A stretch of 64,000 nt of DNA from Rhizobiaceae bacterium (GTDB lineage Bacteria; Pseudomonadota; Alphaproteobacteria; Rhizobiales; Rhizobiaceae): the NCBI GenBank assembly GCA_017644005.1, contig JAEPMJ010000002.1, positions 310,001 through 374,000 on the forward strand, read 5' to 3'. Below are positions 25,190-32,412 of the stretch, one piece after another. The notes below the pieces were generated by a model. It had not been told where the DNA came from and did not search any database. It was given only the letters and a program-made list of their open reading frames with translations. Position 1 is the stretch's first letter, and the number at the start of each line of letters is the position of its first letter. A program made the position numbers and the translations under genes.

Positions 25190-25221
25190 CGCTTGCGTCC
25201 TCCCGCAAGCGATACGCTTGC
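25190..25221 (-). promoter_or_regulatory. Intercistronic alternative hairpin before livH-like gene
   Basis: Three mutually complementary segments lie between the MDR gene stop and the LivH-type start: 25190-25197 (CGCTTGCG), 25204-25211 (CGCAAGCG) and 25215-25221 (CGCTTGC). The middle can pair perfectly with either flank, with loops of 6 nt or 3 nt. The two hairpins exclude each other. There is no T-run, so a processing, stability or attenuator-type element is more likely than a terminator. Confidence 0.6.
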
Positions 25222-25223
25222 CG

Positions 25224-26264
25224 CTACGGCGCGATGAATACCTTGCCGTTCGGCTTGGCCAGCTCTCCGGCAACCCGCTCCATCGCGTCGTCGAGCGGAA
25301 CGACGGCTGTCACGTCCGTCTTCCACCGGCCGTCGGCAAACCGATTCTGTGCCTCCATTACCGCTGCCATGCGCCGCTCCGTTCCCGCGTTGCGCATCCA
25401 CTGGGTTAGCCAGAAGCCCTCGATTTTCTTGTCCATGAAGATAAACTGACCAGGTTCCCTGATCACCGTATCGGAGGCATCCAGACGCCCGTAAACAACC
25501 CAGCGCGCGCCTTTGCCCATCGCGTGGAACACGGTCGATGCGACCGGCCCGCTCACCGCGTCGAGCAGGATGCGCGGGTTTTCTTCCTTACACACCGCTG
25601 CCATCTGGCGGGCAAAGCCGGCCTCGGTGGCATTCAGCACATGCGCCGCGCCATGCTGCTTCAGCAGTTCGATCTGATCATCGCGCCGCACGATGGCGAT
25701 CGGCCTGTAGCCTTCTTCGCGGGCGACGGCGATAATCAGCTTGCAAAGCTGGCTGGCCCCCGCGGTGACGATGAATGCCTTCTCACCCGCGTCCTTGACG
25801 ATACCGAACATCGCCAGCGCGGTGAGCGGATTGACTATCATTGCCGCGCCATCCTCATCGCGCAGCGCCGGTATGAGCGGGATGCAGGCGCCTGCCTCGG
25901 CAACCGCATATTCGGCCCACGAACCCCAGTTGCTGAGACCTGTCGCAAACGCGACACGCTGCCCTGCCAACGCCTTTGCTGCCGGGTCGTCGCCGGCGGA
26001 GACGACTTCGCCCACGCCCTCGAACCCGGCCGGCTGGCCCTGCTTGCGTGGCTGGCCGTAGAGCCCTTTGACGAACATCACATCCGAAGGATTGATCGAT
26101 GCGAGCTTCACCTTCACGAGCACCTGCCTGGGCCCGGGTTCGGGCACGTCGATCTCGCCGGCCTCGACATAGGGCGCCATTGCCTCCAGCACCGTGCCGG
26201 AATGCGAGCGCGCATAACCGTCATTCTTCAGAAGTAGGGCACGCATCGTCGCAGGCAACGCCAT
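25224..26264 (-). CDS. MDR-superfamily zinc-free dehydrogenase/enoyl reductase (cluster A)
   Basis: A 346-residue medium-chain dehydrogenase/reductase. The N-terminal GroES-like domain has LVKVKLASINPSDVMFVKGL and PAGFEGVGEVVSAG; the NAD(P) domain has a dinucleotide loop VTAGASQLCKLIIAVA (about residue 165). The catalytic-zinc Cys/His ligands are missing, placing it with quinone reductases and 2-enoyl thioester reductases rather than alcohol dehydrogenases; NPLTALAMF recalls the MECR/ETR group. The ATG at 26264 is preferred over the TTG one codon earlier because AAAGGTC lies 6 bases upstream. It follows a second MDR gene by 10 bp. The likely step is reduction of an enoyl or keto intermediate, inferred from context. 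Confidence 0.82.
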   Translation of the reverse strand: MALPATMRALLLKNDGYARSHSGTVLEAMAPYVEAGEIDVPEPGPRQVLVKVKLASINPSDVMFVKGLYGQPRKQGQPAGFEGVGEVVSAGDDPAAKALAGQRVAFATGLSNWGSWAEYAVAEAGACIPLIPALRDEDGAAMIVNPLTALAMFGIVKDAGEKAFIVTAGASQLCKLIIAVAREEGYRPIAIVRRDDQIELLKQHGAAHVLNATEAGFARQMAAVCKEENPRILLDAVSGPVASTVFHAMGKGARWVVYGRLDASDTVIREPGQFIFMDKKIEGFWLTQWMRNAGTERRMAAVMEAQNRFADGRWKTDVTAVVPLDDAMERVAGELAKPNGKVFIAP

Positions 26265-26274
26265 CAATGACCTT

Positions 26275-27243
26275 TCATGTTTCCAGTATCAGTTTGCCGA
26301 CTGCGCCGCGGCCAAGTACGCGTTTCAGCACGTCAGCCGCGTCGGCCAGTTTGTATCGGCTTTCGATCAGGGGCTTCACTTTGCCCGCCACATACCAGCC
26401 GACCAGCTCCTTCATATTGTCGGCATAGACCGCCGGCTCCTTGGCCGTGAACGCGCCCCAGAAGACGCCAACGACAGAGAAACCCTTCACCAGCGTCAGG
26501 TTCACCGGAAGTTTGGGTATTGTGCCCGACGCGAAACCGATGACGAGCAGCCGCCCGCCCCAGCCCATCGAACGCGCCAGAGCGTCGAAACTGTCTCCCC
26601 CGACCGGATCGAAAGCGACGTCAACGCCCTTGCCGCCGGTCAGTGATTTCAGGTCTTCACGCAGATTGTCGTAACCGATCGCGTCGTCCGCACCGGCACC
26701 GAGTGCATGTTCGCGCTTCTCGTCGGATGAAGCGACTGCGATGACACGAGCGCCCATCGCTTTGCCGATTTGCACCGCGGCCATGCCGGTCAGGCCCGAC
26801 GCGCCAAGCACGCAGAGCGTTTCGCCAGCATCGAGTGCAGCCCGTTGCTTGAGCGCATAATGCGAGGTTCCGTAGCCGCACATCAAAGCGCATGCGTCGG
26901 CTGCCGGCATGCCGTCCGGCAGTTTCATCACCGCCTTTTCCGGAGCAGACATCTTTTCCGCATAAGCGCCCAGTGTGCCCATCGCGGCAACCCGGTCGCC
27001 GACCTTGAGCGTCTTCACGCCTTCGCCAACTGCAACCACTCTGCCAGCCATCTCCATGCCCGGTACGAAAGGCACTTCCGGCTTCATCTGGTAGAGTCCC
27101 TGGACCAGAAGCCCGTCGGGGTAGTTGACGCCGATCGCCTCGGCCTCGATCACAACCTCACCAGGACCGGCCTGCGGGTCCGGCCAGTCGGCATATTCAA
27201 GGTTCTCGAGTGGCCCGTAGTCCCGGGCAACGATCGCTTTCAA
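26275..27243 (-). CDS. NADPH:quinone oxidoreductase-family MDR protein (cluster A)
   Basis: A 322-residue MDR protein of the QOR/zeta-crystallin type. EAIGVNYPDGLLVQGLYQMK and VPFVPGMEMAGRVVAVGEGV form the substrate domain, and LCVLGASGLTGMAAVQIGKA (about residues 143-162) is the NADP-binding Rossmann loop. No zinc ligands are seen. QOR-family enzymes reduce quinones or alpha,beta-unsaturated carbonyls; in catabolic clusters they often act on enoyl-CoA-type intermediates. It lies 6 bp after the acyl-CoA dehydrogenase and 10 bp before a related MDR gene. The two are only distantly related, so both may be needed for different steps. Confidence 0.85.
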   Translation of the reverse strand: MKAIVARDYGPLENLEYADWPDPQAGPGEVVIEAEAIGVNYPDGLLVQGLYQMKPEVPFVPGMEMAGRVVAVGEGVKTLKVGDRVAAMGTLGAYAEKMSAPEKAVMKLPDGMPAADACALMCGYGTSHYALKQRAALDAGETLCVLGASGLTGMAAVQIGKAMGARVIAVASSDEKREHALGAGADDAIGYDNLREDLKSLTGGKGVDVAFDPVGGDSFDALARSMGWGGRLLVIGFASGTIPKLPVNLTLVKGFSVVGVFWGAFTAKEPAVYADNMKELVGWYVAGKVKPLIESRYKLADAADVLKRVLGRGAVGKLILET

Positions 27244-27249
27244 CTCTGC

Positions 27250-28488
27250 TCAGACCTTCTCTTGCGTGTGTTTTTTCAACTCAGTGCGCGCCACCTGGCG
27301 GCGATGCACGGCATCGGGGCCGTCGGCGAGCCGTAGCGTGCGCAGATGGGTCCATGAGCGCGCGAGCGGCGTATCCTGGCTGATGCCCTGCCCTCCGAAC
27401 ATCTGAACGGCTTCGTCGGTCACCTTCAGCGCCACGCGGGGCGCAACCACCTTGATCTGGCTGATCCAGGGCGCCGCCGCGCGCGCATCGCCCTGATCCA
27501 TCATCCACGCAGCTTTAAGACACAGCAGCCGCGCCATTTCGATTTCCATGCGGCACTCGGCGATGATGTCGTAATTGGCGCCGAGCTTTGCCAGCGTCTG
27601 GCCGAAGGCCTCGCGCCGCATCGCGCGCTGGCACATCAGCTCCAGCGCCTTCTCCGCCTGCCCGATCGCCCGCATGCAGTGGTGAATGCGGCCGGGCCCC
27701 AGCCGCCCCTGCGCAATCTCGAAACCCCTGCCTTCACCGAGGATGAGATTGGCAGCCGGCACGCGGACATTCTCGAAACGCAAATGCAGGTGGCCGTGCG
27801 GCGCATCATCGTCGCCATAGACAGTCATAGCGCGCAGCTTGGTGACGCCCGGCGTATCCGCCGGCACCAAAATCATCGAGTGCTGCTGGTGCTTCGGTCC
27901 TTCGGTCGCCGTGCGAACCATGACAATGTAAATCGCACAACGCGGATCGCCTGCACCCGACGACCACCATTTCTCTCCGTTGAGAACGTAATCGCCTGCG
28001 TCACGCACGCAGCTCATCGAAATGTTGGTCGCATCCGACGACGCGACGTCCGGCTCCGTCATCAGGTAGGCTGACCGGATTTTTCCATCAAGCAAAGGCG
28101 TCAGCCACTGGTCCTTGTGCGCCTGTGTGCCGTAGCGCTCGATAACCTCCATATTGCCGGTGTCCGGCGCCGAGCAGTTGAAGGTTTCGGCACCCAGATG
28201 CGCTTTACCCATTTCTTCCGCCAGATACGCATATTCGACCGTCGTCAGCCCGTAGCCCTGATCGGAGTTGGTAAGCCAGAAGTTCCACAGGCCGCGCTCG
28301 CGCGCCTTCGCCTTAAGCCCCTCAAGTATTTCGGTCTGGCGCGCGGTGTACGACCAGCGGTCACCATCCTTGCCAATTTCGGAAAGGAACTCCTCGTCGA
28401 CCGGGATGATCTCGTCGCGAACCATGTTGGCGACTTTTTCGTGGATCGGCTTGAGCCGCTCCGTCATGCCCAGATCCATCGCGCTCAC
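27250..28488 (-). CDS. ACAD10/11-like acyl-CoA dehydrogenase (cluster A)
   Basis: A 412-residue flavin acyl-CoA dehydrogenase. Landmarks are FNCSAPDTGNMEVIERYGT, MTEPDVASSDATNI, GEKWWSSGAG, NLILGEGRGFEIAQGRLGPG followed by RIHHCMRAIGQAEKAL, and the C-terminal FGGQGISQDTPLA. These blocks closely resemble the dehydrogenase domain of animal ACAD11/ACAD10, more than classical FadE enzymes. In that family the dehydrogenase works with a kinase-like domain on 4-hydroxyacyl-CoAs. A GTG at 28488 overlaps the TetR stop, with AAGGAG at suitable spacing; the ATG at codon 4 is too far from it. A separate gene for the matching kinase-type domain lies at 30600-31637 in the same cluster. Confidence 0.9.
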   Translation of the reverse strand: MSAMDLGMTERLKPIHEKVANMVRDEIIPVDEEFLSEIGKDGDRWSYTARQTEILEGLKAKARERGLWNFWLTNSDQGYGLTTVEYAYLAEEMGKAHLGAETFNCSAPDTGNMEVIERYGTQAHKDQWLTPLLDGKIRSAYLMTEPDVASSDATNISMSCVRDAGDYVLNGEKWWSSGAGDPRCAIYIVMVRTATEGPKHQQHSMILVPADTPGVTKLRAMTVYGDDDAPHGHLHLRFENVRVPAANLILGEGRGFEIAQGRLGPGRIHHCMRAIGQAEKALELMCQRAMRREAFGQTLAKLGANYDIIAECRMEIEMARLLCLKAAWMMDQGDARAAAPWISQIKVVAPRVALKVTDEAVQMFGGQGISQDTPLARSWTHLRTLRLADGPDAVHRRQVARTELKKHTQEKV

Positions 28489-29129
28489 AGGTCAAGTTCT
28501 CCTTTGCCGCCAAGCCCCCGATAGGCAAAGGTCACGATCTGCCTGGCGATCGCATGCACGTGCTCATCGTCCTCGCCGGGGCGAGGCACATACCAGAATA
28601 TCGGCGAGTTCAGTGCCATGAACATCGACTGGACGGTGATTGCGGGGTCCTCGAAATTGAAGTCGCCTTCGTCGCGCGCCTGCACGATGGTTTCGCGGAA
28701 GATATCGGAATAGCTGTTGCGGTATTTTACCAGCCCGTCGAGCACCACACGCTGCTCAGGTGTCGTCGCACCACGCAGATGCATCTCCACGCCCTCCCAC
28801 ACGACGCGGGCCAGCGTCTTCGACTTCATCATCCGGTTCGTGTGGACAAACGCGATGCGTTTCCAGCGATCGACGGCAGGGCCCGGCAGATTCCGGTAGG
28901 GCTCGATCGCATCGAAAATCCGATCCATACCGAATTGGAAAACCCCGGCAAAAAGCGCTGATTTGGAAGGGAAGTGATGGTAGATGCGGCCTTTGGTTGC
29001 GCCCAGGCGCCGGGCAACGTCGTCGACTGAGGTTGCGCTGTAGCCGCGCTCCATAAAACAGTCTGCCGCCGCCAAGAGTATATCGGCCGTCGAACTATCG
29101 GGCACGACATCGCGCGCGCCTAGCATCAT
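28485..29129 (-). CDS. TetR-family regulator of cluster A
   Basis: A 214-residue repressor-type protein. The N-terminal HTH is at residues 14-58 (ADILLAAADCFMERGYSATS, VDDVARRLGATKGRIYHHFP, SKSALFAG), and the ligand-binding domain follows (IAFVHTNRMMKSKTLARVVW...). The frame is open to 29195, but the ATG at 29129 follows GGAGGAG and gives the usual short N-terminal arm; the ATG one codon later is also possible. It is the first leftward gene, divergent from the SDR at 29279, with a perfect 8-bp palindrome between them. TetR proteins beside acyl-CoA dehydrogenase genes normally sense acyl-CoA or the free acid. Its stop overlaps the dehydrogenase start, so it is autoregulated if the palindrome is its operator. 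Confidence 0.92.
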   Translation of the reverse strand: MMLGARDVVPDSSTADILLAAADCFMERGYSATSVDDVARRLGATKGRIYHHFPSKSALFAGVFQFGMDRIFDAIEPYRNLPGPAVDRWKRIAFVHTNRMMKSKTLARVVWEGVEMHLRGATTPEQRVVLDGLVKYRNSYSDIFRETIVQARDEGDFNFEDPAITVQSMFMALNSPIFWYVPRPGEDDEHVHAIARQIVTFAYRGLGGKGELDL

Positions 29130-29204
29130 CCAGCTACTCCTCCACCGCCCGTAGCCGCCTGACTTTTTGTTGTTGAGTACGGCTTTACGGATCAAAGCAC
29201 AAAG

Positions 29205-29224
29205 AACATACTACCCAGTATGTT
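29205..29224. promoter_or_regulatory. Candidate TetR operator between divergent promoters
   Basis: AACATACT-ACCC-AGTATGTT is a perfect 8-bp inverted repeat with a 4-bp spacer in an AT-rich pocket, 76 bp before the tetR ATG and 55 bp before the SDR ATG. Length, symmetry and position fit a TetR dimer site controlling both arms of cluster A. No second copy was noticed in the window. Confidence 0.75.
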
Positions 29225-29278
29225 GTCAACGCGGACCGGCCTCGGGCTTGGAAACCGCTGTCCCGGGAGGAGGAAGCA

Positions 29279-30094
29279 ATGGGTTACGTCGACGATCTTT
29301 TTTCTGTCAAAGGCAAGATCGCGCTTGTTACCGGCGCGGCAACCGGCATTGGCCGTATGGCGGCGACCGGTCTCGTCCAGGGCGGAGCGCGCGTGCTGAT
29401 CGCGTCACGTAAAGGCGATGCCTGCGAAGCCGTTGCCGCCGAGCTGAATTCAATCGGCGGCTCCGGATCGGCGGAAGGTTTCGCCGGAGATGTGAGCACT
29501 GAAGACGGTATCGATGCGCTTGTGGCGGAGGTGAAAAGCCGTTCCGACACACTGCACATTCTGATCAACAATGCCGGAGTATCGTGGGGCGCGAAGCTGG
29601 AGGAGTTTCCTTACTCTGCCTGGGCCAAGGTTCTGAATGTCAACGTTACCGGCCTCTTCCATCTGACCCGCGAACTGCTGCCGCTGCTGGAGAAGGAAGC
29701 GACGCTCGATGATCCGGGGCGTATCGTCAATCTCGGCTCGGTGATGGGAACACAGCCCGTCGCCGATGGTGCCTATTCCTACACCGCCTCCAAGGCCGCG
29801 GTTCATCACCTCACACGCGCGCTGGCCAGTGAATTCGGCGAACGGCACATCACTGTGAATGCCTTTGCACCCGGCCCGTTTCAAAGCAGAATGACCGCCT
29901 TTGCCACCTCGACCGACGAGCAGGCGGCCGATGTGGGGCGCCGCAATCCGTCTGGCCGCATAGGGCGCCCGGATGACATAGCAGGCTCCACGCTATATCT
30001 GTGTTCGCGTGCCGGTTCCTACGTGACGGGCGCAATTCTGCCGATCGATGGTGGCGAATCGGTTCATCATGGGATGCAACTTTTCAAGGAATAG
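29279..30094 (+). CDS. SDR-family oxidoreductase (cluster A, rightward operon)
   Basis: A 271-residue classical short-chain dehydrogenase. The cofactor motif ALVTGAATGIGRMAA lies at residues 14-28, NNAG at about 98-101, the catalytic Ser in LGSVMGTQ (about 156), and YSYTASKAA (Tyr-x-x-x-Lys, about 168-172). Glycine-rich PFQSRMTAF follows the active site. The C-terminus IDGGESVHHGMQLFKE is normal. A very strong GGGAGGAGGAAG site precedes the ATG. It is the first rightward gene behind the TetR palindrome and heads SDR-maoC-phosphotransferase-SDR. It probably oxidises a hydroxyacyl intermediate or reduces a keto intermediate. Confidence 0.9.
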   Translation: MGYVDDLFSVKGKIALVTGAATGIGRMAATGLVQGGARVLIASRKGDACEAVAAELNSIGGSGSAEGFAGDVSTEDGIDALVAEVKSRSDTLHILINNAGVSWGAKLEEFPYSAWAKVLNVNVTGLFHLTRELLPLLEKEATLDDPGRIVNLGSVMGTQPVADGAYSYTASKAAVHHLTRALASEFGERHITVNAFAPGPFQSRMTAFATSTDEQAADVGRRNPSGRIGRPDDIAGSTLYLCSRAGSYVTGAILPIDGGESVHHGMQLFKE

Positions 30095-30108
30095 GCGGTT
30101 TCGGGCGC

Positions 30109-30603
30109 ATGGAGATGTTTCGCCGGGCGGCGATTTCACTGGAGGAGATGCAATCCGCCGTCGGTACCGAAATCGGCGTATCGGACTGGCGCGCGGTATC
30201 ACAGGAGATGATCGACAAGTTCGCGGAGGCGACCGACGATCATCAGTTCATCCACGTGGACCCGGAACGGGCAGCGGCTGAAACACAATTCGGCGGCACG
30301 ATCGCGCACGGTTTTCTTACGCTCTCGCTTCTGTCGACGATGGCTTATGAGGCACTGCCGCCGCTCGTCGATACCGAGCTCAGCATCAACCAGGGTTTTG
30401 AATCGGTGCGCTTCCAGTCGCCGGTGAAAACCGGCTCGCGCATTCGCGCCCATTTCGACATAGCCCGCGTTCATGCACGGCCATCTGGCTGGGTGGAGAT
30501 TGGCTACGACGTCACGATGGAGATCGAAAACCAGAAGCGTCCGGCCCTGACCCTGCACTGGCTGACTTTGACCCGCATAGTGAAGGAACGCGCAAAGAAA
30601 TGA
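30109..30603 (+). CDS. MaoC-family (R)-specific enoyl-CoA hydratase/dehydratase
   Basis: A 164-residue hot-dog-fold protein. The MaoC catalytic motif is clear: FAEATDDHQFIHVDPERA (Asp/His pair) followed by FGGTIAHGFLTLSLLS at about residues 38-75. It hydrates trans-2-enoyl-CoA to 3-hydroxyacyl-CoA or the reverse. The frame extends upstream into the SDR gene; the ATG at 30109 gives the normal length and a later ATG at 30115 is possible. It lies 14 bp after the SDR and its stop overlaps the kinase-like gene. It supplies the hydratase step for the island's beta-oxidation-like chemistry. Confidence 0.9.
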   Translation: MEMFRRAAISLEEMQSAVGTEIGVSDWRAVSQEMIDKFAEATDDHQFIHVDPERAAAETQFGGTIAHGFLTLSLLSTMAYEALPPLVDTELSINQGFESVRFQSPVKTGSRIRAHFDIARVHARPSGWVEIGYDVTMEIENQKRPALTLHWLTLTRIVKERAKK

Positions 30604-31637
30604 GCGACGCCAATCAGCTCGATGCAACCGTACTCGCGCCCTATCTGGAAGCCAATGTTCCGGGATTTTCGACACTGGAGGGCATCGACAAGTTCAATAC
30701 CGGCCAGTCAAATCCGACATATCTGTTGCGCGCCAAAAGCGGTCGCTATGTGCTGCGCGCCAAGCCACCGGGCGATCTCCTCAAATCCGCCCACCAGGTT
30801 GACCGCGAATACAGGGTGATGTCGGCGCTGGCCGGGAATGGCGTTCCGGTGCCGCGCATGTTGCACCTTTCGGACGAGAACTCGCCGATCGGCCGCATGT
30901 TTTATGTAATGGACTACGTCGAGGGCCGCATTTTCTGGGATCCGTCGCTCGCCGAACTTACTTCGAACCAGGAACGCGCGGCAATCTACGATGCTATGAA
31001 CGAGACTCTGGCCGCGTTGCATTCGGTTGACCTTGCCGCGTCGGGCCTGGAGGATTTCGGTAAACCCGGGAGCTATTTCGATCGCCAGTTCGGCCGCTGG
31101 TCGAAGCAGTACCGCGCTTCGCAGACCGACGATGTGCCCGACATGGAGCGGCTGCTCACATGGCTGGAAGCCAATGACGCTCCCGACGACGGAACGGTAT
31201 CTCTGGTTCATGGCGATTACCGCCTGGACAATATGATCTTTATGCCCGACGCACCGCGCGTCGCGGCAGTTCTCGACTGGGAACTCTCCACGCTCGGGCA
31301 CCCGCTGGCCGACATCGCCTATCAGTGCATGCAATGGCGATTGCCGCCCGCGTCTGGTTTCAAGGGGCTCGGCGGCGTCGACAGAGCAGCCATCGGCCTG
31401 CCGTCGGAAGAAGCCTACGTGGAGGCCTATTGCCGGCGGCGCGGTCTCGACAGGGTCGATGGCTGGACCTACTGCCTTGCGTTTTCATTCTTCCGCCTCG
31501 CGGCGATCTGTCAGGGCGTCTACAAGCGCGCAATGGACGGCAACGCTTCCAACCCGGAAAAGGCGCGAACCTATGGCCAGGCGGTAACGCTCCTCGCGCA
31601 GCTCGCGGTCGAGATGATCGATAGTCAAGAGAAATAG
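30600..31637 (+). CDS. ACAD10/11-type aminoglycoside-phosphotransferase-fold kinase
   Basis: A 345-residue protein of the APH/choline-kinase fold. FNTGQSNPTYLLRAKSGRYV (residues 32-51) is the nucleotide loop of the ACAD10/11 N-terminal domain, VHGDYRLDNMIF (about 203-214) is the Brenner-type catalytic loop with the catalytic Asp, and VLDWELSTLGHPLADIAY is the metal-binding DxD-like segment. Homologous domains in ACAD10/11 and in the levulinate (lva) operon kinase phosphorylate the 4-hydroxyl of hydroxyacyl-CoAs before elimination by the ACAD partner. It is coupled to maoC (ATGA) and lies one base before the next SDR gene. It is not an antibiotic-resistance enzyme. Confidence 0.88.
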   Translation: MSDANQLDATVLAPYLEANVPGFSTLEGIDKFNTGQSNPTYLLRAKSGRYVLRAKPPGDLLKSAHQVDREYRVMSALAGNGVPVPRMLHLSDENSPIGRMFYVMDYVEGRIFWDPSLAELTSNQERAAIYDAMNETLAALHSVDLAASGLEDFGKPGSYFDRQFGRWSKQYRASQTDDVPDMERLLTWLEANDAPDDGTVSLVHGDYRLDNMIFMPDAPRVAAVLDWELSTLGHPLADIAYQCMQWRLPPASGFKGLGGVDRAAIGLPSEEAYVEAYCRRRGLDRVDGWTYCLAFSFFRLAAICQGVYKRAMDGNASNPEKARTYGQAVTLLAQLAVEMIDSQEK

Positions 31638-31638
31638 G

Positions 31639-32412
31639 ATGGCGCGCTTCGAAGGTCTGACCGTACTTATCTCAGGCGCGACAGGCGGTTTCGGCTCAGC
31701 CTCCGCGAAGCGGTTCGCGGCCGGCGGTGCAAAGCTGGCGCTAACCGATTTCGACGCCGCAAAGCTTGAGGACTTCGCGAAAAGCGTCGATGCCGACACC
31801 GCAACACTTGCCGGCGACATTTCCGACGAGGCTACTTCGCGCGCTTTCGTCAAGCTCGCTGTCGAGCGTTTCGGCGGCATCGACATCGCGATCAACAATG
31901 CCGGCATTGCCCAGGACTTTGTCCGGCTCGGCGAGATGGACACGGGCGAAGCCCGCCGCATCATCGATATCGATGTGATGGGCGTAATTTACGCAATGCG
32001 TCATCAATTGCCGGTCATGGAAAAGCAGTTCAGGGAAACAGGCCGCCGCAGCGCCATCGTCAATATCGCATCCGTGGCCGGAATTGCCGGAGCACCGCAG
32101 CTGGCGGTTTATTCGGCGGCAAAACACGCCGTTGTTGGCCTGACACGCTCTGCAGCTGCAGAATATGCACGCCGCGGCGTCCGCGTGAATGCGGTATGCC
32201 CGTCCTTCGCCCGCACCGATATGGCGCTTGCCGCGTTTCGTGGCGTGGCGGATCAAGCCGCAGCCGAGGCGGAGATGACGCGGGGTGTGCCGATGCGCCG
32301 GCTGGCCGAGGTCGACGAGATCGTCGAAGTGATCCTGTTTGCCGCCGATCCGAAAAACTCGTTCATGACCGGCCAGACGCTTGCCGCCGATGGTGGCATC
32401 ACATCCACTTAA
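31639..32412 (+). CDS. SDR-family oxidoreductase (cluster A, second)
   Basis: A 257-residue classical SDR: cofactor loop LISGATGGFGSASAKRF (residues 10-26), NNAG in IAINNAGIAQDF (about 88-99), active-site Ser in NIASVAGIAG (about 145-154) and YSAAKHAVVGLTRSAAAEYA (Tyr-x-x-x-Lys, about 159-163). Its C-terminus TLAADGGITST is canonical. It starts one base after the kinase-type gene's stop, so translation is coupled. Its stop codon overlaps the convergent MFS gene's stop by 4 bp (TTAA). It probably acts on a 3-hydroxyacyl-CoA with NAD(P); the cofactor preference is not settled. Confidence 0.9.
   Translation: MARFEGLTVLISGATGGFGSASAKRFAAGGAKLALTDFDAAKLEDFAKSVDADTATLAGDISDEATSRAFVKLAVERFGGIDIAINNAGIAQDFVRLGEMDTGEARRIIDIDVMGVIYAMRHQLPVMEKQFRETGRRSAIVNIASVAGIAGAPQLAVYSAAKHAVVGLTRSAAAEYARRGVRVNAVCPSFARTDMALAAFRGVADQAAAEAEMTRGVPMRRLAEVDEIVEVILFAADPKNSFMTGQTLAADGGITST

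Noticed and set aside
24256-25401. 381-codon version of the LivH-type gene
   Set aside because: The extra N-terminus is Arg-rich, overlaps the MDR gene region and the intercistronic hairpin, and lacks a ribosome site. The TTG at 25131 has one and gives the family start.
30600-31637. Antibiotic-resistance phosphotransferase
   Set aside because: It shares the APH fold but carries the ACAD10/11-type loop and lies in an acyl-CoA operon, so a CoA-ester substrate is far more likely.
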